A stretch of 64,000 nucleotides of DNA from Cotesia glomerata (GCF_020080835.1 NC_058165.1:11291813-11355812); one strand, 5' to 3'. Shown: positions 44,165 through 55,455, counted from the first letter of the stretch. The notes: generated by a model from the letters alone, not told the origin. A program made the numbers and translations.

Positions 44165-44300
44165 TATAAACTTTTAAGCGGATGATATTTTTCAGCATTA
44201 CTTGACGAAGTAAAAAATCTTATAAAAATTTTTTTATTAAATTTTGCCATGAGACCGACTACAATAGCTACATTTATAAATAAATTTCTAAAAAAATAGT
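44165..44300 (+). pseudogene. Decayed relative of the exon-like ORF at 33840-34034
   Basis: Translated on the plus strand it keeps the pattern FSALLDE...MRPTTIATF but contains stops. It lies in direct orientation about 10.3 kb from its relative, on the other side of the P-like transposase. Confidence 0.4.
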
Positions 44301-44329
44301 TAGAATTAAAAATTAAAACGAAAATTCAG

Positions 44330-44770
44330 CGAGACGTTTATCGAGATGTTCAGTGGGTGTTCAGCAATAAGACGAACTAAACTTCTATAATAGTATCGAG
44401 TAGCTGACGAGGAAGCTTAGTAGAATGTTCAGCGAGACATCAATAAGACCCTTGGCAAGATGATCAATATGTTATTTAGAAAGACGCACAGCGAAAGGCT
44501 CAATGACATCTTTGGCGAGATGTTCAGTAAAACTGTCCACAAGATTCTCAGCAACACGTTAAACAAGTTTTTCAATTAGACGTTTATCAGCGATTATCAG
44601 CGAGATCTTCAGCAACATGTTGAGCTAAAGGCTCAGCGGTATATTGACCGAAAAGTTCAGTGAGACGTTCAACAAAACCGTGGGCAAGATGTTCAGCAAG
44701 ATCTTGAATTGAAGGGGTAAAAATTCCTGCAAGAGTAGAGAAATAACATTTACAGTAAGATGCTCAGCTA
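44330..44770 (+). repeat. Degenerate TTCAGCGAGA tandem repeat
   Basis: A short unit close to GATGTTCAGCGAGACG repeats about 20 times with variable length (15-30 bp). The AT background and stops in every frame argue against coding. Confidence 0.6.
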
Positions 44771-46014
44771 GAGGCACAGTAAGTAAATTTCATATGAAAG
44801 ATATTATTTTCATAACAAACAAATAAAATGTATTATATATATTTTGTACGTCTTATAGCGCGAAGCGCGTGAGGTTGTGCTTTATACTCGGCTCGTCAAG
44901 GTCAAGCCATTTTGTGATCTTTAAATGCCTCTATTACAACCATATTACACTTATGCAATGATATAAATAGATGTACACCTAAAAACACCTGAATTAAACC
45001 ATCTTTTACTTTTTAAAATCATTTCATGTTGCTATTTTGAAAAAAAAAACGTTTTGAAAAAAATTTTACGTGGACGTCGGGATGTCACCCATTTTTGATG
45101 TACCAACGATTACTCCTGAATAAATTGATATTTCAAAACTGGACCTTTTTTATTAGTTTAAGGATTCGATGAACTGGGTCCGTATTTCATATCAGTGACC
45201 TAGCTTACGTATTTTTTTTTAATTGAATTTTTATTATAATTCACTACGATACAACTGTACAAAGCCAAACGAACTTTTCTTATTTATTACGTGAAAACTA
45301 TGGCACCACTTGATCAAGCTAGATTTTGTTAGACTGCTTGCGCATATGACAAGAAAAAAGGGCGCCGATATTTAAAAAAAACAAAAATACTTTGTAAGAA
45401 ATTACTTAATTATAATTTTTTTTTTAAAATTAATTACACAAGTAATTTTTTTCTTAAGAAATGAATGAGCGTTATGAGGCGTGCACTTTTAGATTTTCCG
45501 ACTTTTTTATAAATAGCACTATTCATTTATATTCATATATTAATTTTTCTTATAAGAATTTTCAATAATTCTTATTAAATTGAAGAATCTGTCTCTTCGG
45601 GCTGCCAACGCACTTCATCAATTTTGTTGGACCGGACTCTCCTCCTAAATCATCCCTTTATTCTTCCTGATATGTCCATGCAACCTGCTAAGATTAAAAA
45701 AAAAATTAAGAGTCGTTAATTTATATTTTAGACGATTTTTATAAAGTTTCGGAAACCGGACTTACCACTATGACTAAACTCTAATCCAAAGTACCACCTT
45801 GCATCCCGGTAAAATGTTCAACAATACTTAATTAACTGCCTCCCAATTCATCCCAACACGGAAAAAAAAAATTTTTGCCGCAACAGGAGGCGATCATGTT
45901 GCTACAACAAGAGGAGATCATGTTGCAGCAACAGAAAAAAATCCCGTTATAACAACAGAATTATTACTGTAGCTGCGACTTGTAACCAGCTTGTGTTTTA
46001 ATACGGTTAGAGCA
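44771..46014. other. AT-rich region, no supported gene
   Basis: It includes a small direct repeat GAGATCATGTTGC (about 45890-45935) and a short GC-richer patch (45595-45680) without an identifiable frame. Confidence 0.4.
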
Positions 46015-46402
46015 ATAATATACTGATAGAAACAATCTTGATTCAAGAAACTTTTTTCTTCAAAACTTGAACTCTTGAAACTAGATATAGATATATTTCT
46101 TTCAAGATTTTTTCTTTTGGTTCAAGATAGGCGATAACATTGATTCAAGATATTACCGACTTGTGTTAAGACTATTTAATTTTTGAAATATACTTTTATC
46201 AATTATTCTAAGTTTTTTAAACGATAATGTTGTTTTGATTGAAAAACTAAAATGTATCGATTGAAGATAATATAGCTCTTAAGCCAAGAAAATCTAAATC
46301 AAGACAAGAAATTCTTAAAGCAAAATAATCATTTGTCTTCCAAAATAAATTCTTAGATCAAAAAAATATCTCTTGAGTCAAAATAAATTTTCTATCAGTG
46401 TA
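46015..46402. mobile_element. MITE-like element with ACTGATAGAAA ends
   Basis: The ends are inverted (TACTGATAGAAA at about 46019; TTTCTATCAGTGTA ending at 46402). TTCAAGAAA / CTTGAGTCAA motifs repeat inside in both orientations. The BEL element inserted at its extreme right end and duplicated GTGTA. Its build resembles the element at 6270-6902. Confidence 0.55.
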
Positions 46403-47046
46403 TGTTCGGTAAACAAGGCCCAGTAGCGATTAACTCGCTCCTGGGGGACTCCCAAAATCAAGAGACGCACCTGTCCACCGCTAGTTCCCGCAAAAATCGA
46501 ACCGCCAATAGAAAATCAGCCTCTCGATCACGTCATGAATCGACCGCTTTATTGGCTGATCGCTCCCACTAGACATGCGCAATAGCCTTCTTCCCCAACT
46601 CAACGAGGAAGAAGACGGACTATTGTTATTATCTTTCGCTTCTACGCTTTCGCTGCATCAAGTCGCCATTACTTTTTCTTTACTTTCGCTTTTCGTTAAT
46701 AAACCGCATTTCGCTTATTTTATAATTTAAACTGCTTAAATTAACCGCTAATAATTCGCTTTAATTTGTTATAGGTAAATTGTGTTAACAGTGCATTTAT
46801 TTCACCGCTTTTTCAGTGCCGGCAAAGTGTTCAACCACGTGTCAACCGGCTTCGCTTTTGCAAACCACGCTGTAATTTACAAATCCGCTTTTATCTTAAC
46901 AATCCGCTATTAAATATATTAAATATTGAGTGTATTTAATGTAAATAAATTCCTAGTGTTATTTTTGATAATAATTTACGCGTTTTAATTGAGATATCCA
47001 GACCTAAACCTGATCCCCGCTTTTCCGCTCTTTCAGTAATTATTCA
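46403..47046 (+). repeat. 5' LTR of the BEL element
   Basis: It starts TGTTCGGTAAACAAGGCC and ends TAATTATTCA. It is nearly identical to the 3' LTR. It should hold the promoter and polyadenylation signal of the element; AATAAA-like sequence lies near 46694 and 46945. Confidence 0.95.
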
Positions 47047-47047
47047 T

Positions 47048-47065
47048 TGGTCCCTCGAGCCGGAT
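47048..47065 (+). other. Primer binding site, probably tRNA-Tyr
   Basis: TGGTCCCTCGAGCCGGAT begins two bases after the 5' LTR. Its complement ends GGGACCA and resembles the 3' end of insect tRNA-Tyr with one mismatch, by memory of the fly tRNA. The position, directly downstream of the LTR, is as expected for minus-strand priming. Confidence 0.6.
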
Positions 47066-47297
47066 CAGGCTGGCTCTATCTCAATTAAATTAATTTATTA
47101 TTCCGCTTAAAAATTGTGCTGTGTTAAGTGAAGTGTAATACCGCTAGGAAAGGTCGAGTGTCAGGAGCATCGCAGAGCACATCGGGTGCTGCTCCTGATA
47201 GTCATTCGTACACCGGTACGCTGAACTTTCCGTTTATTAAGACTGAAAACTCGACTTCGGGCCTTAAATAACCTCGCTATGGAGAATTACACAAGAT

Positions 47298-47470
47298 AGT
47301 TGAAAAATGCAATTTGTGCTTCAACTTTTGTGTTCCGCACCGCGCCGCAGATTGCAAGACCGCTCAAGATTGCCGAAAATGTGGTCAACGTCACCACATG
47401 TCCATCCATTTTGGATGCACCAACGAAACCAGCTTCACCGCAGTCTACATCTTCCGCACAGGCAACTAAT
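47298..47470 (+). pseudogene. gag: gag remnant: nucleocapsid zinc-knuckle region
   Basis: One frame shows Cys/His spacing of a BEL Gag C-terminus (KCNLCF, then H-x4-C, then CRKCGQRHH). It opens only about 170 bp before the protease region, and the sequence upstream has a short ATG frame that stops after six codons (near 47279). Several hundred Gag codons expected between leader and knuckle are absent, so an internal deletion removed them. Confidence 0.6.
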
Positions 47471-47507
47471 CGTTCCCTCTAGACCGTTTACAACTTGAAA
47501 TTAACTG

Positions 47508-47894
47508 TTGATTATTTCAGATTCGCTTTCCGCTCAAGTTTTGCTAGCTACCGCTTTAGTCCAGGTCCGCCCACATCATGGTAATCCAATCACCGCCAGA
47601 GTGTTGATTGATCAAGGCTCAGAGCTCTCATTTATGAGACAGACGCTCTTCAAGAAGCTTGGACAACCGCTACAACGTGACATGGTCATGCTCAAGGGCA
47701 TTGGCAATGTCTCCGCAGGAAGCTCACTAGGTGTGAGCACAATTGAGCTTTGTTCGCTGTGTACGACCGCATCAATGCATGTCAGCATGCATATTCTACC
47801 AACACTGACGGTAGATCTTCCATCGTTCGTGATCGTCGATCCGAAATGGCCGCATCTTGAGAATCTCAAGCTCGCTGACCCGCAGTATCTATAG
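47508..47894 (+). pseudogene. pol: BEL pol, aspartic protease segment
   Basis: The active-site region reads VLIDQGSELSFM, the usual BEL form of the retropepsin D-[ST/Q]-G motif. The frame continues for about 128 codons and ends at TAG 47892-47894. The RT segment lies in the same frame 3' of this codon, so a single amber interrupts pol. A substitution is the simplest reading. Programmed readthrough is possible in principle but is not typical of BEL. Confidence 0.75.
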
Positions 47895-50186
47895 CCACGC
47901 CCTGTAGATATTATTCTAGGTGCATCACCAGCTGCACAGATCATGAACGCAGAGATTCAACAAGGACCTCGCAATGCTCCTATTGCACAATCCACCACGC
48001 TTGGTTGGATTGTCTATGGAGCTGTCACCGCTAAACACGCTTCAACATCACACGCAGCACTACATGCGTCAGTAGATACTGAATTACAAGACGCTATCGC
48101 TAAGTTTTGGGAACAGGAAGAAGTTCCATCAGGAAATTCACCGCTCAACACCGCTGAAGAAGACGAATGTGAAATTCACTTTCGTCAAACGCATTATCGA
48201 CAGCCTGATGGACGCTACGTAGTGGGATTACCGCTTAAGGCCCTTGAGAGTCAACTTGGCGACTCTATCAACGCAGCTATGGGGTCACTCCGCAGATTAA
48301 TAACTCGCTTGTCGCGAGAAAGAGAATATTCTGACATGTATCGTGCATTCATGGCAGAATACATTCAACTAGGACACATGGTACAAGTACCATTCAACGA
48401 ATTGCCCTCAAACGCTTACTTCTTGCCTCACCATGGGGTATTGAAGCTTGATAGTGCCACTACGAAGCTCCGCACAGTGTTCAATGGTTCCTGTGCAACA
48501 TCTACAGGAATTTCATTGAACGACATTCTCCACGCAGGACCCAAAACGCAAATTGACATTTTTGATGTGATGTTGAGAATCCGTTGCAGCAGGATTCTAT
48601 TCGCTACTGACATCACCAAGATGTTCAGACAGATTGAGGTCGACTCGCTTGATTGGCCGCTTCAGTGCATTCTCTGGATAGATGAGAATGACTTAATAGA
48701 CGCTTACTGTCTCAAGACAGTCACATACGGAACCGCTAGTACACCTTTTGACGCAGTACGTGTGCTTATCCAACTAGTAAAGGATGAAGGACACCGCTTT
48801 CCGCTAGCTGTTGCTCCAATGTTGAAAACACGCTACGTAGATGACATCTACGGTGGAGCAGACAACGAAGAAGACGCTATCAAGGCTGCAGTACAAACAA
48901 AAGCTCTGTGTGCAGCAGGCTGCTTCCCGCTTGCCAAATGGGCTAGCAATAGCCCACGGTTACTCGCTGAAGTCGCTCCAGAAAAGCAGCTGGATACACC
49001 GCTTAAAGAAATCAGTGATGCACCAGTAAAAGTCCTGGGCATGTACTGGAATTCACGCACTGACGCTCTCCAGTTCAAGTACACGCTACCGCCAGAGACG
49101 CCTAAGACAAAGAGAGCTATTTTGTCTGAAATCGCTAAGCTGTATGACCCACTAGGACTTCTCGCACCAATAGTCGTCAAAGCCAAGATCTTTATGCAAG
49201 ATCTGTGGCTAGATAGAGTATCATGGGATGAACAATTGTCACCATCACTCATTCACAAATGGACTGGATACCGCGAGGATCTTCGTAACATCGAATCCAT
49301 CCGCATTCCACGCTGGAATAATATAGCACCTGGAGCAACTATGGAATTGCACGGGTTCTCAGACGCTTCGCAAAACGCTATGGCTGCCGCTGTTTATTTG
49401 AGAGTCACTGACGCTGATAGGAACACAAAGGTCTCACTTCTGTGTTCAAAAACGCAAGTAGCACCGCTGAAGACCATGACAATCCCACGCTTGGAATTAT
49501 CTGCCGCATGGTTGCTAACACAACTGATACTTCATGTTAAAGAAGTTCAGTCGCTTGAAAATGTCAGGATCAATCTCTGGACTGACTCCGCCGTGACTCT
49601 CGCATGGATTAAAAGTCCAGCAATCCGCTGGAAGACATTCGTCCGCAATAGAGTGGGAAAAATCCAAGAAACGCTTCGAGATGTCTCCTGGAAATTTATT
49701 CCAGGAAAACAAAACCCCGCTGACTGCGCTTCAAGAGGTATACCTACGCTAAAACTGAAACAACACGCTCTCTGGTGGCATGGACCAACTTGGCTTCATG
49801 AACCAGAATCCTCTTGGCCCACTCTGGAGCCTCCAACCGACACCGCAACGCATCGAGAAGAACGCCAAGGTCTGACACTAGTAACTTGGAAAGCAGAAAA
49901 TTGCCTGCTCCAACAATTACTGTCGCATTACACGCAGCTGTTTCCACTGCTACGGAAGCTTAGCATCTGGCATCGTGCCATCGACCGCTTTAAAAGAGTT
50001 CCACAATCTTCGCTGGCCTATCCGCTTACTCCATCAGACCTGGAGCGCGCTAAATTGACCTTGATTAAGTTCACTCAAGGACAATACTTCGCTAGAGAGA
50101 TTCACACGCTACAAGATGGTGATGGTCTGCCTAAAAATAACAGCATCACTAAGCTGACTCCGTTCATCGACCATCAGGGGTCCTGA
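47895..50186 (+). pseudogene. pol: BEL pol, reverse transcriptase and RNase H
   Basis: The frame is open for over 750 codons. RT blocks are ILFATDITKMFRQIEV (catalytic Asp), TVTYGTASTPF and the YVDD box at about 48835. After a connection region come the RNase H-like blocks LHGFSDASQNAMAAAVYLR and INLWTDSAVTLAWI, followed by FVRNRVGKIQE and GKQNPADCASRG. These are standard for BEL/Pao pol. The frame ends at TGA 50184-50186 because one G is missing in a G-run at about 50176-50179; the integrase then continues in another frame. The RT catalytic residues are intact. Confidence 0.9.
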
Positions 50187-51445
50187 GAGTCGGTGGCCGC
50201 TTGAAAAACGCATTGCTGGACCCAGAAGAGAGGCATCCAGCGATTCTACCGCGACAATCACCGCTTACATCAATTTTGATTGATGATTCGCACCGCAAAA
50301 CGCTTCACGGAGGTACTCAGCTTACGCTCGCTGACTTACGCAAGAGTGTCTGGATCATTGGGGGCCGTGTTCCAGTCAGATCATTTATTTTACGCTGCGT
50401 TATCTGCACGAGACACCGTGGAGAACGCGCTCAACAGTTGATGGGTCAACTACCCGCCGCACGAGTACAGCCAACTCGAGCCTTCTTGCATACAGGACTC
50501 GACTACGCTGGACCTATCACGCTGAAAACATTTCAAGGACGTGGAGCAAAAACATACAAAGGCTGGATTGCAGTCTTTGTATGCATGTTCAGTTCAGCTG
50601 TACATTTAGAGCTAGTAACTGACTACACCGCTGCCGCTTTCATCGCCGCTTATCGCCGCTTCACTAGTCGCCGAGGTATCTGCCACACGCTTTATTCAGA
50701 CTGTGGAACCAATTTTGTAGGAGCAGATAAAGAGCTGAAACAACTATTCGCTGCAGGATCCCGCACATTACGAGAATTATCAACCTTGATCGCTCAAGAT
50801 GGCACGGACTGGAAATTCAATCCGCCTGGAGCTCCACATTTTGGAGGAAAATGGGAAGCCGCTGTGAAATCTATCAAATTTCACCTTCGAAGTACAATCG
50901 GAGACTCGCTGTTGACGCTTGAGCAATATTCAACGCTACTGGCTCAAATTGAAGCCATATTGAATTCCAGGCCGCTCACACCGCTGAATGAAGATCCTGC
51001 TGACCTGGCTGTACTGACTCCAGGTCACTTCTTAATCGGACAGTCACTGACCGCTATCCCAGAGCCATCGCTGACAGATTTACAACCTGCTCGGCTCTCG
51101 CACTGGGAACAAGTCCAGCAAATGGTTCAACATTTCTGGAAACGCTACTACCAGGACTGCATCCACCGCTACCAGGCCATTTCAAAGTGGCATCATCGAC
51201 GCAACCAGATCAAGGTGGGTTCAGTTGTACTGATCACCACTGAGGATCTCCCGCCATCCAAGTGGCCATTAGCCAAAGTAATTGCTGTCCATCCAGGTGA
51301 AGATGGACAAATCCGCGTAGTAACTGTTAAGACAGTTAACACAGAGCTGGTACGTCCAATTACAAAGCTCTGTGTCCTGCCGCTAACGCATGAAGAAGAT
51401 GATCTTGTCGACGCAGCCGCCAACCCGGGGGAGAATGTTCGGTGA
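50187..51445 (+). pseudogene. pol: BEL pol, integrase and C-terminal DUF5641-like domain
   Basis: An N-terminal zinc-binding HHCC region (SHRKTLHGG...CVICTRHRG) is followed by a DDE core: GLDYAGP, SDCGTNFVGA and a Glu in PHFGGKWEAAVKS. The C-terminal region WHHRRNQIKVGSVVLI...PSKWPLAKV matches the domain that ends BEL integrases. The stop lies a few codons inside the 3' LTR. Upstream it is detached from RT/RNase H by a 1-base deletion, so the first ATG at 50201 is not the native start. Confidence 0.9.
51424..51435 (+). other. Polypurine tract of the BEL element
   Basis: CCCGGGGGAGAA directly precedes the 3' LTR. The purine run GGGGGAGAA is the expected plus-strand primer. Confidence 0.7.
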
Positions 51446-52079
51446 ACAAGGCCCAGTAGCGATTAACTCGCTCCTGGGGGACTCCCAAATTCAAGAGACG
51501 CACCTGTCCACCGCTAGTTCCCGCAAAAATCGAACCGCCAATAGAAAATCAGCCTCTCGATCACGTCATGAATCGACCGCTTTATTGGCTGATCGCTCCC
51601 ACTAGACGTGCGCAATAGCCTTCTTCCCCAACTCAACGAGGAAGAAGACGGACTATTGTTATTATCTTTCGCTTCTACGCTTTCGCTGCATCAAGTCGCC
51701 ATTACTTTTTCTTTACTTTCGCTTTTCGTTAATAAACCGCATTTCGCTTATTTTATAATTTAAACTGCTTAAATTAACCGCTAATAATTCGCTTTAATTT
51801 GTTATAGGTAAATTGTGTTAACAGTGCATTTATTTCACCGCTTTTTCAGTGCCGGCAAAGTGTTCAACCACGTGTCAACCGGCTTCGCTTTTGCAAACCA
51901 CGCTGTAATTTACAAATTCGCTTTTATCTTAACAATCCGCTATTAAATATATTAAATATTGAGTGTATTTAATGTAAATAAATTCCTAGTGTTATTTTTG
52001 ATAATAATTTACGCGTTTTGATTGAGATATCCAGACCTAAACCTGATCCCCGCTTTTCCGCTCTTTCAGTAATTATTCA
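51436..52079 (+). repeat. 3' LTR of the BEL element
   Basis: This 644-bp LTR differs from the 5' LTR at about five positions that I could spot (for example GGTGAAC against GGTAAAC near the start). It ends TAATTATTCA and is followed by the target duplication GTGTA. Confidence 0.95.
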
Positions 52080-53392
52080 GTGTATATAATCATTTCGTGA
52101 GAATGTAACAAAATTTATATTAAATAATTATTTGAGTAATTGTGGAGTTTAACTTCCTCATAATCTTGCTGGGACCAGATTCATTAATATCAAATACATA
52201 ATATTATTGTTATTAAAATTGTATTAAAAACCATACACTTCGAAATATAAAATCAAACATGAACTCATCCCAAAATGTGGTTGAAATAAAAAATTATGCT
52301 TACCCGGAAAAAAATGATCAGGATTGATCAGACCTGTTCATATCTGATCAGGCCTGAAATCCGACCTGATCAGCCCTGTTCATGTATGATCAGGCCTGAA
52401 ATTAGGCCTGATCAGACCTGTCCATGTCTGTTCATGCCTGTTCATGTCTGAACCGTTAAATACGCTCAGACCTGATCAAGTCTGTTCATGCCTGCTCATG
52501 TCTGTTCATGTCTGAAGCATTAAATATGCTCAGACCTGATCAAGCCTGTTCATGCCTGCTCATGTCTTCATGTCTGAAGCATTAAATACGCTCAGACCTG
52601 ATCAGATCTGATCAAGCCTGTTCATGCCTGCTCATGTCTGAAGCATTAAATATGCTCAGACCTGTCCATGCCTGTTCATGTCTGAAGCGTTAAATACGCT
52701 CAGACCTTTCCATGTCCGATCATGTCTGTTCTAGCCTAATAGAAAAGGATTAAAACTCCATATATCAGCTGACAAGAACTGTTCATGCATATTTACCCTC
52801 TTAAATGATATTTTAAGTCTGGAAGAAAAATTTTATCGAACTATAGACTGCAGTTCTATTTTTAAAATTAATTTGTTCCGTATGACGTATCAGTTTCTAC
52901 CCCCTTATAAATTTTAAATGTACGACTTTCATCAAAAATTTCGGCTTATATAAGCATGAACTTTTTAATTTTCCATGCCAAAACGATGATTTTTAACGAT
53001 GAATTTTGACGCAATGACATAAAATTTTTTACTGTGTTCCATTGAATACGCGAAAAATGAGATTATTTAGTAAAAGTTTGAGTTTGATAGCGTGAAAATA
53101 CCAAAATATATCAGTTGATATCGATAAGTCCTTTCAAGGTTTCTGTTCTTATCTTAAGCTACGCCTTGGTCCATAGCAGTAGTGTCAAAGGCTGTTAAAT
53201 TGTAGAACACACAAATAATTCTCCATTTCCTATACGTTTTAATTAAAAAAAACTTCAATTTTAAAAGAAAACAATAAAATTATAATTACGGAATGAACCT
53301 TGAGGAAATTTTTTTATTTTACTTTACATAGAACCATTTGTTAATGGAGCGAAAAAAATACATAGCCGTCCTAAATAAATCACTCTAATATG

Positions 53393-53556
53393 CACAGTAA
53401 AAAATTTTGCATCATTGCGTCAAAAATTTTTGTGTTAAATAATTAACACTTTTATGTGTAAATTTAACATTTATTCTGTTAAATCAACACAAAAAAGTGT
53501 TAAATATTTAACATAAAAATTTTTAACAATGACTATGACGCGAAATTTTTTACTGT
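53393..53556. mobile_element. Palindromic MITE, CACAGTAAAAAATTTTGC ends
   Basis: The two ends (CACAGTAAAAAATTTTGC and its complement) and the centre (GTGTTAAAT / ATTTAACAC motifs) fold on each other. Copy 1 of the host element lacks this block at the matching place, so it inserted after the copies separated. Confidence 0.7.
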
Positions 53557-53680
53557 GTATAATTAATTATTAATAATTAATAAATTAAGTATAGAACTCC
53601 GTTAACTATAAGGATAAGTCATGTATAAAATTTAAATTACTTAAAGTAGTTTGAAAGGTACTCTAGAATTAAGATAAGTC

Positions 53681-53747
53681 ATTGGGTCAATAGGTAAAGT
53701 ATCAGTCTGAAGAGCGCAACGTACATGGTTCGAATCCCCGTCGGCAC
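53681..53747 (+). ncRNA. tRNA-like (Phe-like) module in copy 2
   Basis: This is the same module as 28139-28206, here on the plus strand, with GGGTCAATAGGTAAAG, CTGAAGAG, the B box GGTTCGAATCC and the end CGTCGGCACGA. The B box is fully conserved between the copies, while the region just before it differs at several bases. Confidence 0.55.
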
Positions 53748-53947
53748 GAATCTTGTTTTTTTTTTTTATGGACCTGATCGAGTCAGGCATGAACAGATCT
53801 GATCAGACATGAACATGCCTGGCCAGGTCTGATCAGACCCGGTCATTTTTCATATCTGATCAGACCCGGTCATTTTTCATATCTGATCAGATCTGAACAC
53901 TCATGCCTGTTCATATCTGATCAGATCTGATCATTTTTTCCCGGGTA

Positions 53948-55450
53948 TAAACATTTAATTGAAAAAAAGGGGTTTAGTTTTTAAGTAATATTTTAAAAAA
54001 TATTTCAGTTATTTAAAGTCAAATAAACATTTAAATAAGAGGAGAAAATTTCTTCCGAAACTGTGGGAACAATATGTATAATTTGTACGCTCCCTTCGAA
54101 CATCTAAAAAAAAAATATTATTAAAATTTGTTGACTATTAAAATTATAATTTGGAAAGACTTAAGTTCTTACAGGATAACAAATTCAAGAAATAATAATC
54201 TACTGGCGAAAAATTTTTATCATGATTTTCCAATAAGTTATGCATTAGTTAATTAAAAATTTAATATAACTTAAATTAACATTGTAAGAGCGATAATTTT
54301 TTATTTACAAATCTCATTTTTTTACTATTATAGAGCTATTTTGCGGCTTCATACGTTTTAAAAAAATTTGTTCCGAAAATGGACTCCAAAAATTCCGCAT
54401 GGTGTAAAATTACAGTGTCAAAATTTTTTGTTTTGGAACATGATTATTATCATTAAAATATAAAATATACAAGAAAACTATTTGCGAACTTTTTTACAGA
54501 AAATTAAAATTTCTACAATAAAAGTCTTCATCAATTTCACTCTACCTCTTTGTTTTTTCCTCCAAAATTTGAATTTAAAATTAAAATTTATTTATAGAAT
54601 TGATCCTTATAATTATCAAAAGTTTTAAAAACTTGTAGTGAATGGAGTATTTAATATACAAAAAATTATAAGATTTTTTCGGTAGAAGATTAAAATTTCC
54701 ACAAAAAAACTCCTATAACAAACTCAAATTTGATATTTTCAATAATTTAAATAATTTAAAATTCATTATTCAATCTTTCATACGATGGACCTCTGCTTGA
54801 TTCAGTATTACCAGTTAAAAATTATAATTTAATACTCAGAACGATAATCTCGGCTCACATTATTTGAAATGTTATTTATTTAAATTTTTAAAATAAATTT
54901 ATTAAAACCTCGTATTAAGCATATTATAAGTTAAGTCCAGATTTCAAATTACAAAAATGAAAATAATCATTTAAAATTCATTATGAATAATACGAACTAA
55001 TTAATAAAAAAGAATAAATATAATAATCTTTGAGTGATGTCAACTTTTAAATTTATTAAAAATAACGAGATCAACGATGGTCTTGAACACGCAACTCTAC
55101 TCATACGAAGCCTACAGAATCTCGGTTCAGCCAAAGTCTCGCTTAAGTCAAATAATCACAAAGCTCTATAAAAATTGTGTTTTAAAAATCAAAGACGACA
55201 ATTCACAATGGCAATGATTATTATTATAATTTACATTATTTCTATTTATAGATTAATCATAGATTAATCATTTAATAATAATTAAACTTTTTAACGGTAT
55301 GTATTTTCTCAATCTATTTTGCGAACTGAGTCTAAATATATCGAGATTTATTTTTAGTTATCAAAGTGCTTGATAAATTATGATTTTTAAAAAGAATTTG
55401 TTTCCTTTAAATTGAATATAAAAGGTAAGAAAAAATGTTAATTAATAAAA
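53948..55450. other. AT-rich region, no supported gene
   Basis: No ORF or splice pattern is recognisable. AT content is high throughout. Confidence 0.4.
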
Positions 55451-55455
55451 TCTTT

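Larger units (their letters stand above)
46403..52079 (+). mobile_element. BEL/Pao LTR retrotransposon, 5.7 kb, gag-deleted
   Basis: Two 644-bp LTRs (46403-47046 and 51436-52079) enclose pol in the order protease, reverse transcriptase, RNase H, integrase, as in BEL/Pao. The 5-bp duplication GTGTA flanks it (46398-46402, 52080-52084). I see about five base differences between the LTRs, so insertion is recent. Even so, gag is reduced to a zinc-knuckle remnant, an amber codon lies between protease and RT, and a 1-base deletion separates RNase H from integrase. The copy therefore cannot make its own full protein set and would need helpers. CGCT is very frequent on the coding strand throughout. 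Confidence 0.95.
52303..53945. mobile_element. CCC-ended element with GATCAG arrays, copy 2
   Basis: This copy is inverted relative to 27979-29644. It starts CCCGGAAAAAAATGATCAG and ends TGATCATTTTTTCCCGGG, with TA on both sides (52301-52302, 53946-53947). It shares both motif arrays, the unit around CATAGCCGT (53360) and the tRNA-like module. Its middle (52740-53325) differs from copy 1, and it has its own palindromic insert at about 53393-53556. Confidence 0.85.

Noticed and set aside
44330..44770. Integrated virus or polydnavirus segment
   Set aside because: A parasitoid host would make this attractive, but I see no viral structural gene, no protein tyrosine phosphatase or ankyrin-type gene and no segment excision motif in the window.
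47612..49947. Minus-strand ORFs of 63-134 codons inside the BEL element
   Set aside because: They are antisense shadows of the open pol frame.
28139..53747. Functional tRNA genes
   Set aside because: The three tRNA-like blocks have good A and B boxes but lack proper acceptor-stem or T-stem pairing, and all lie inside mobile elements, so I call them tRNA-derived modules only.
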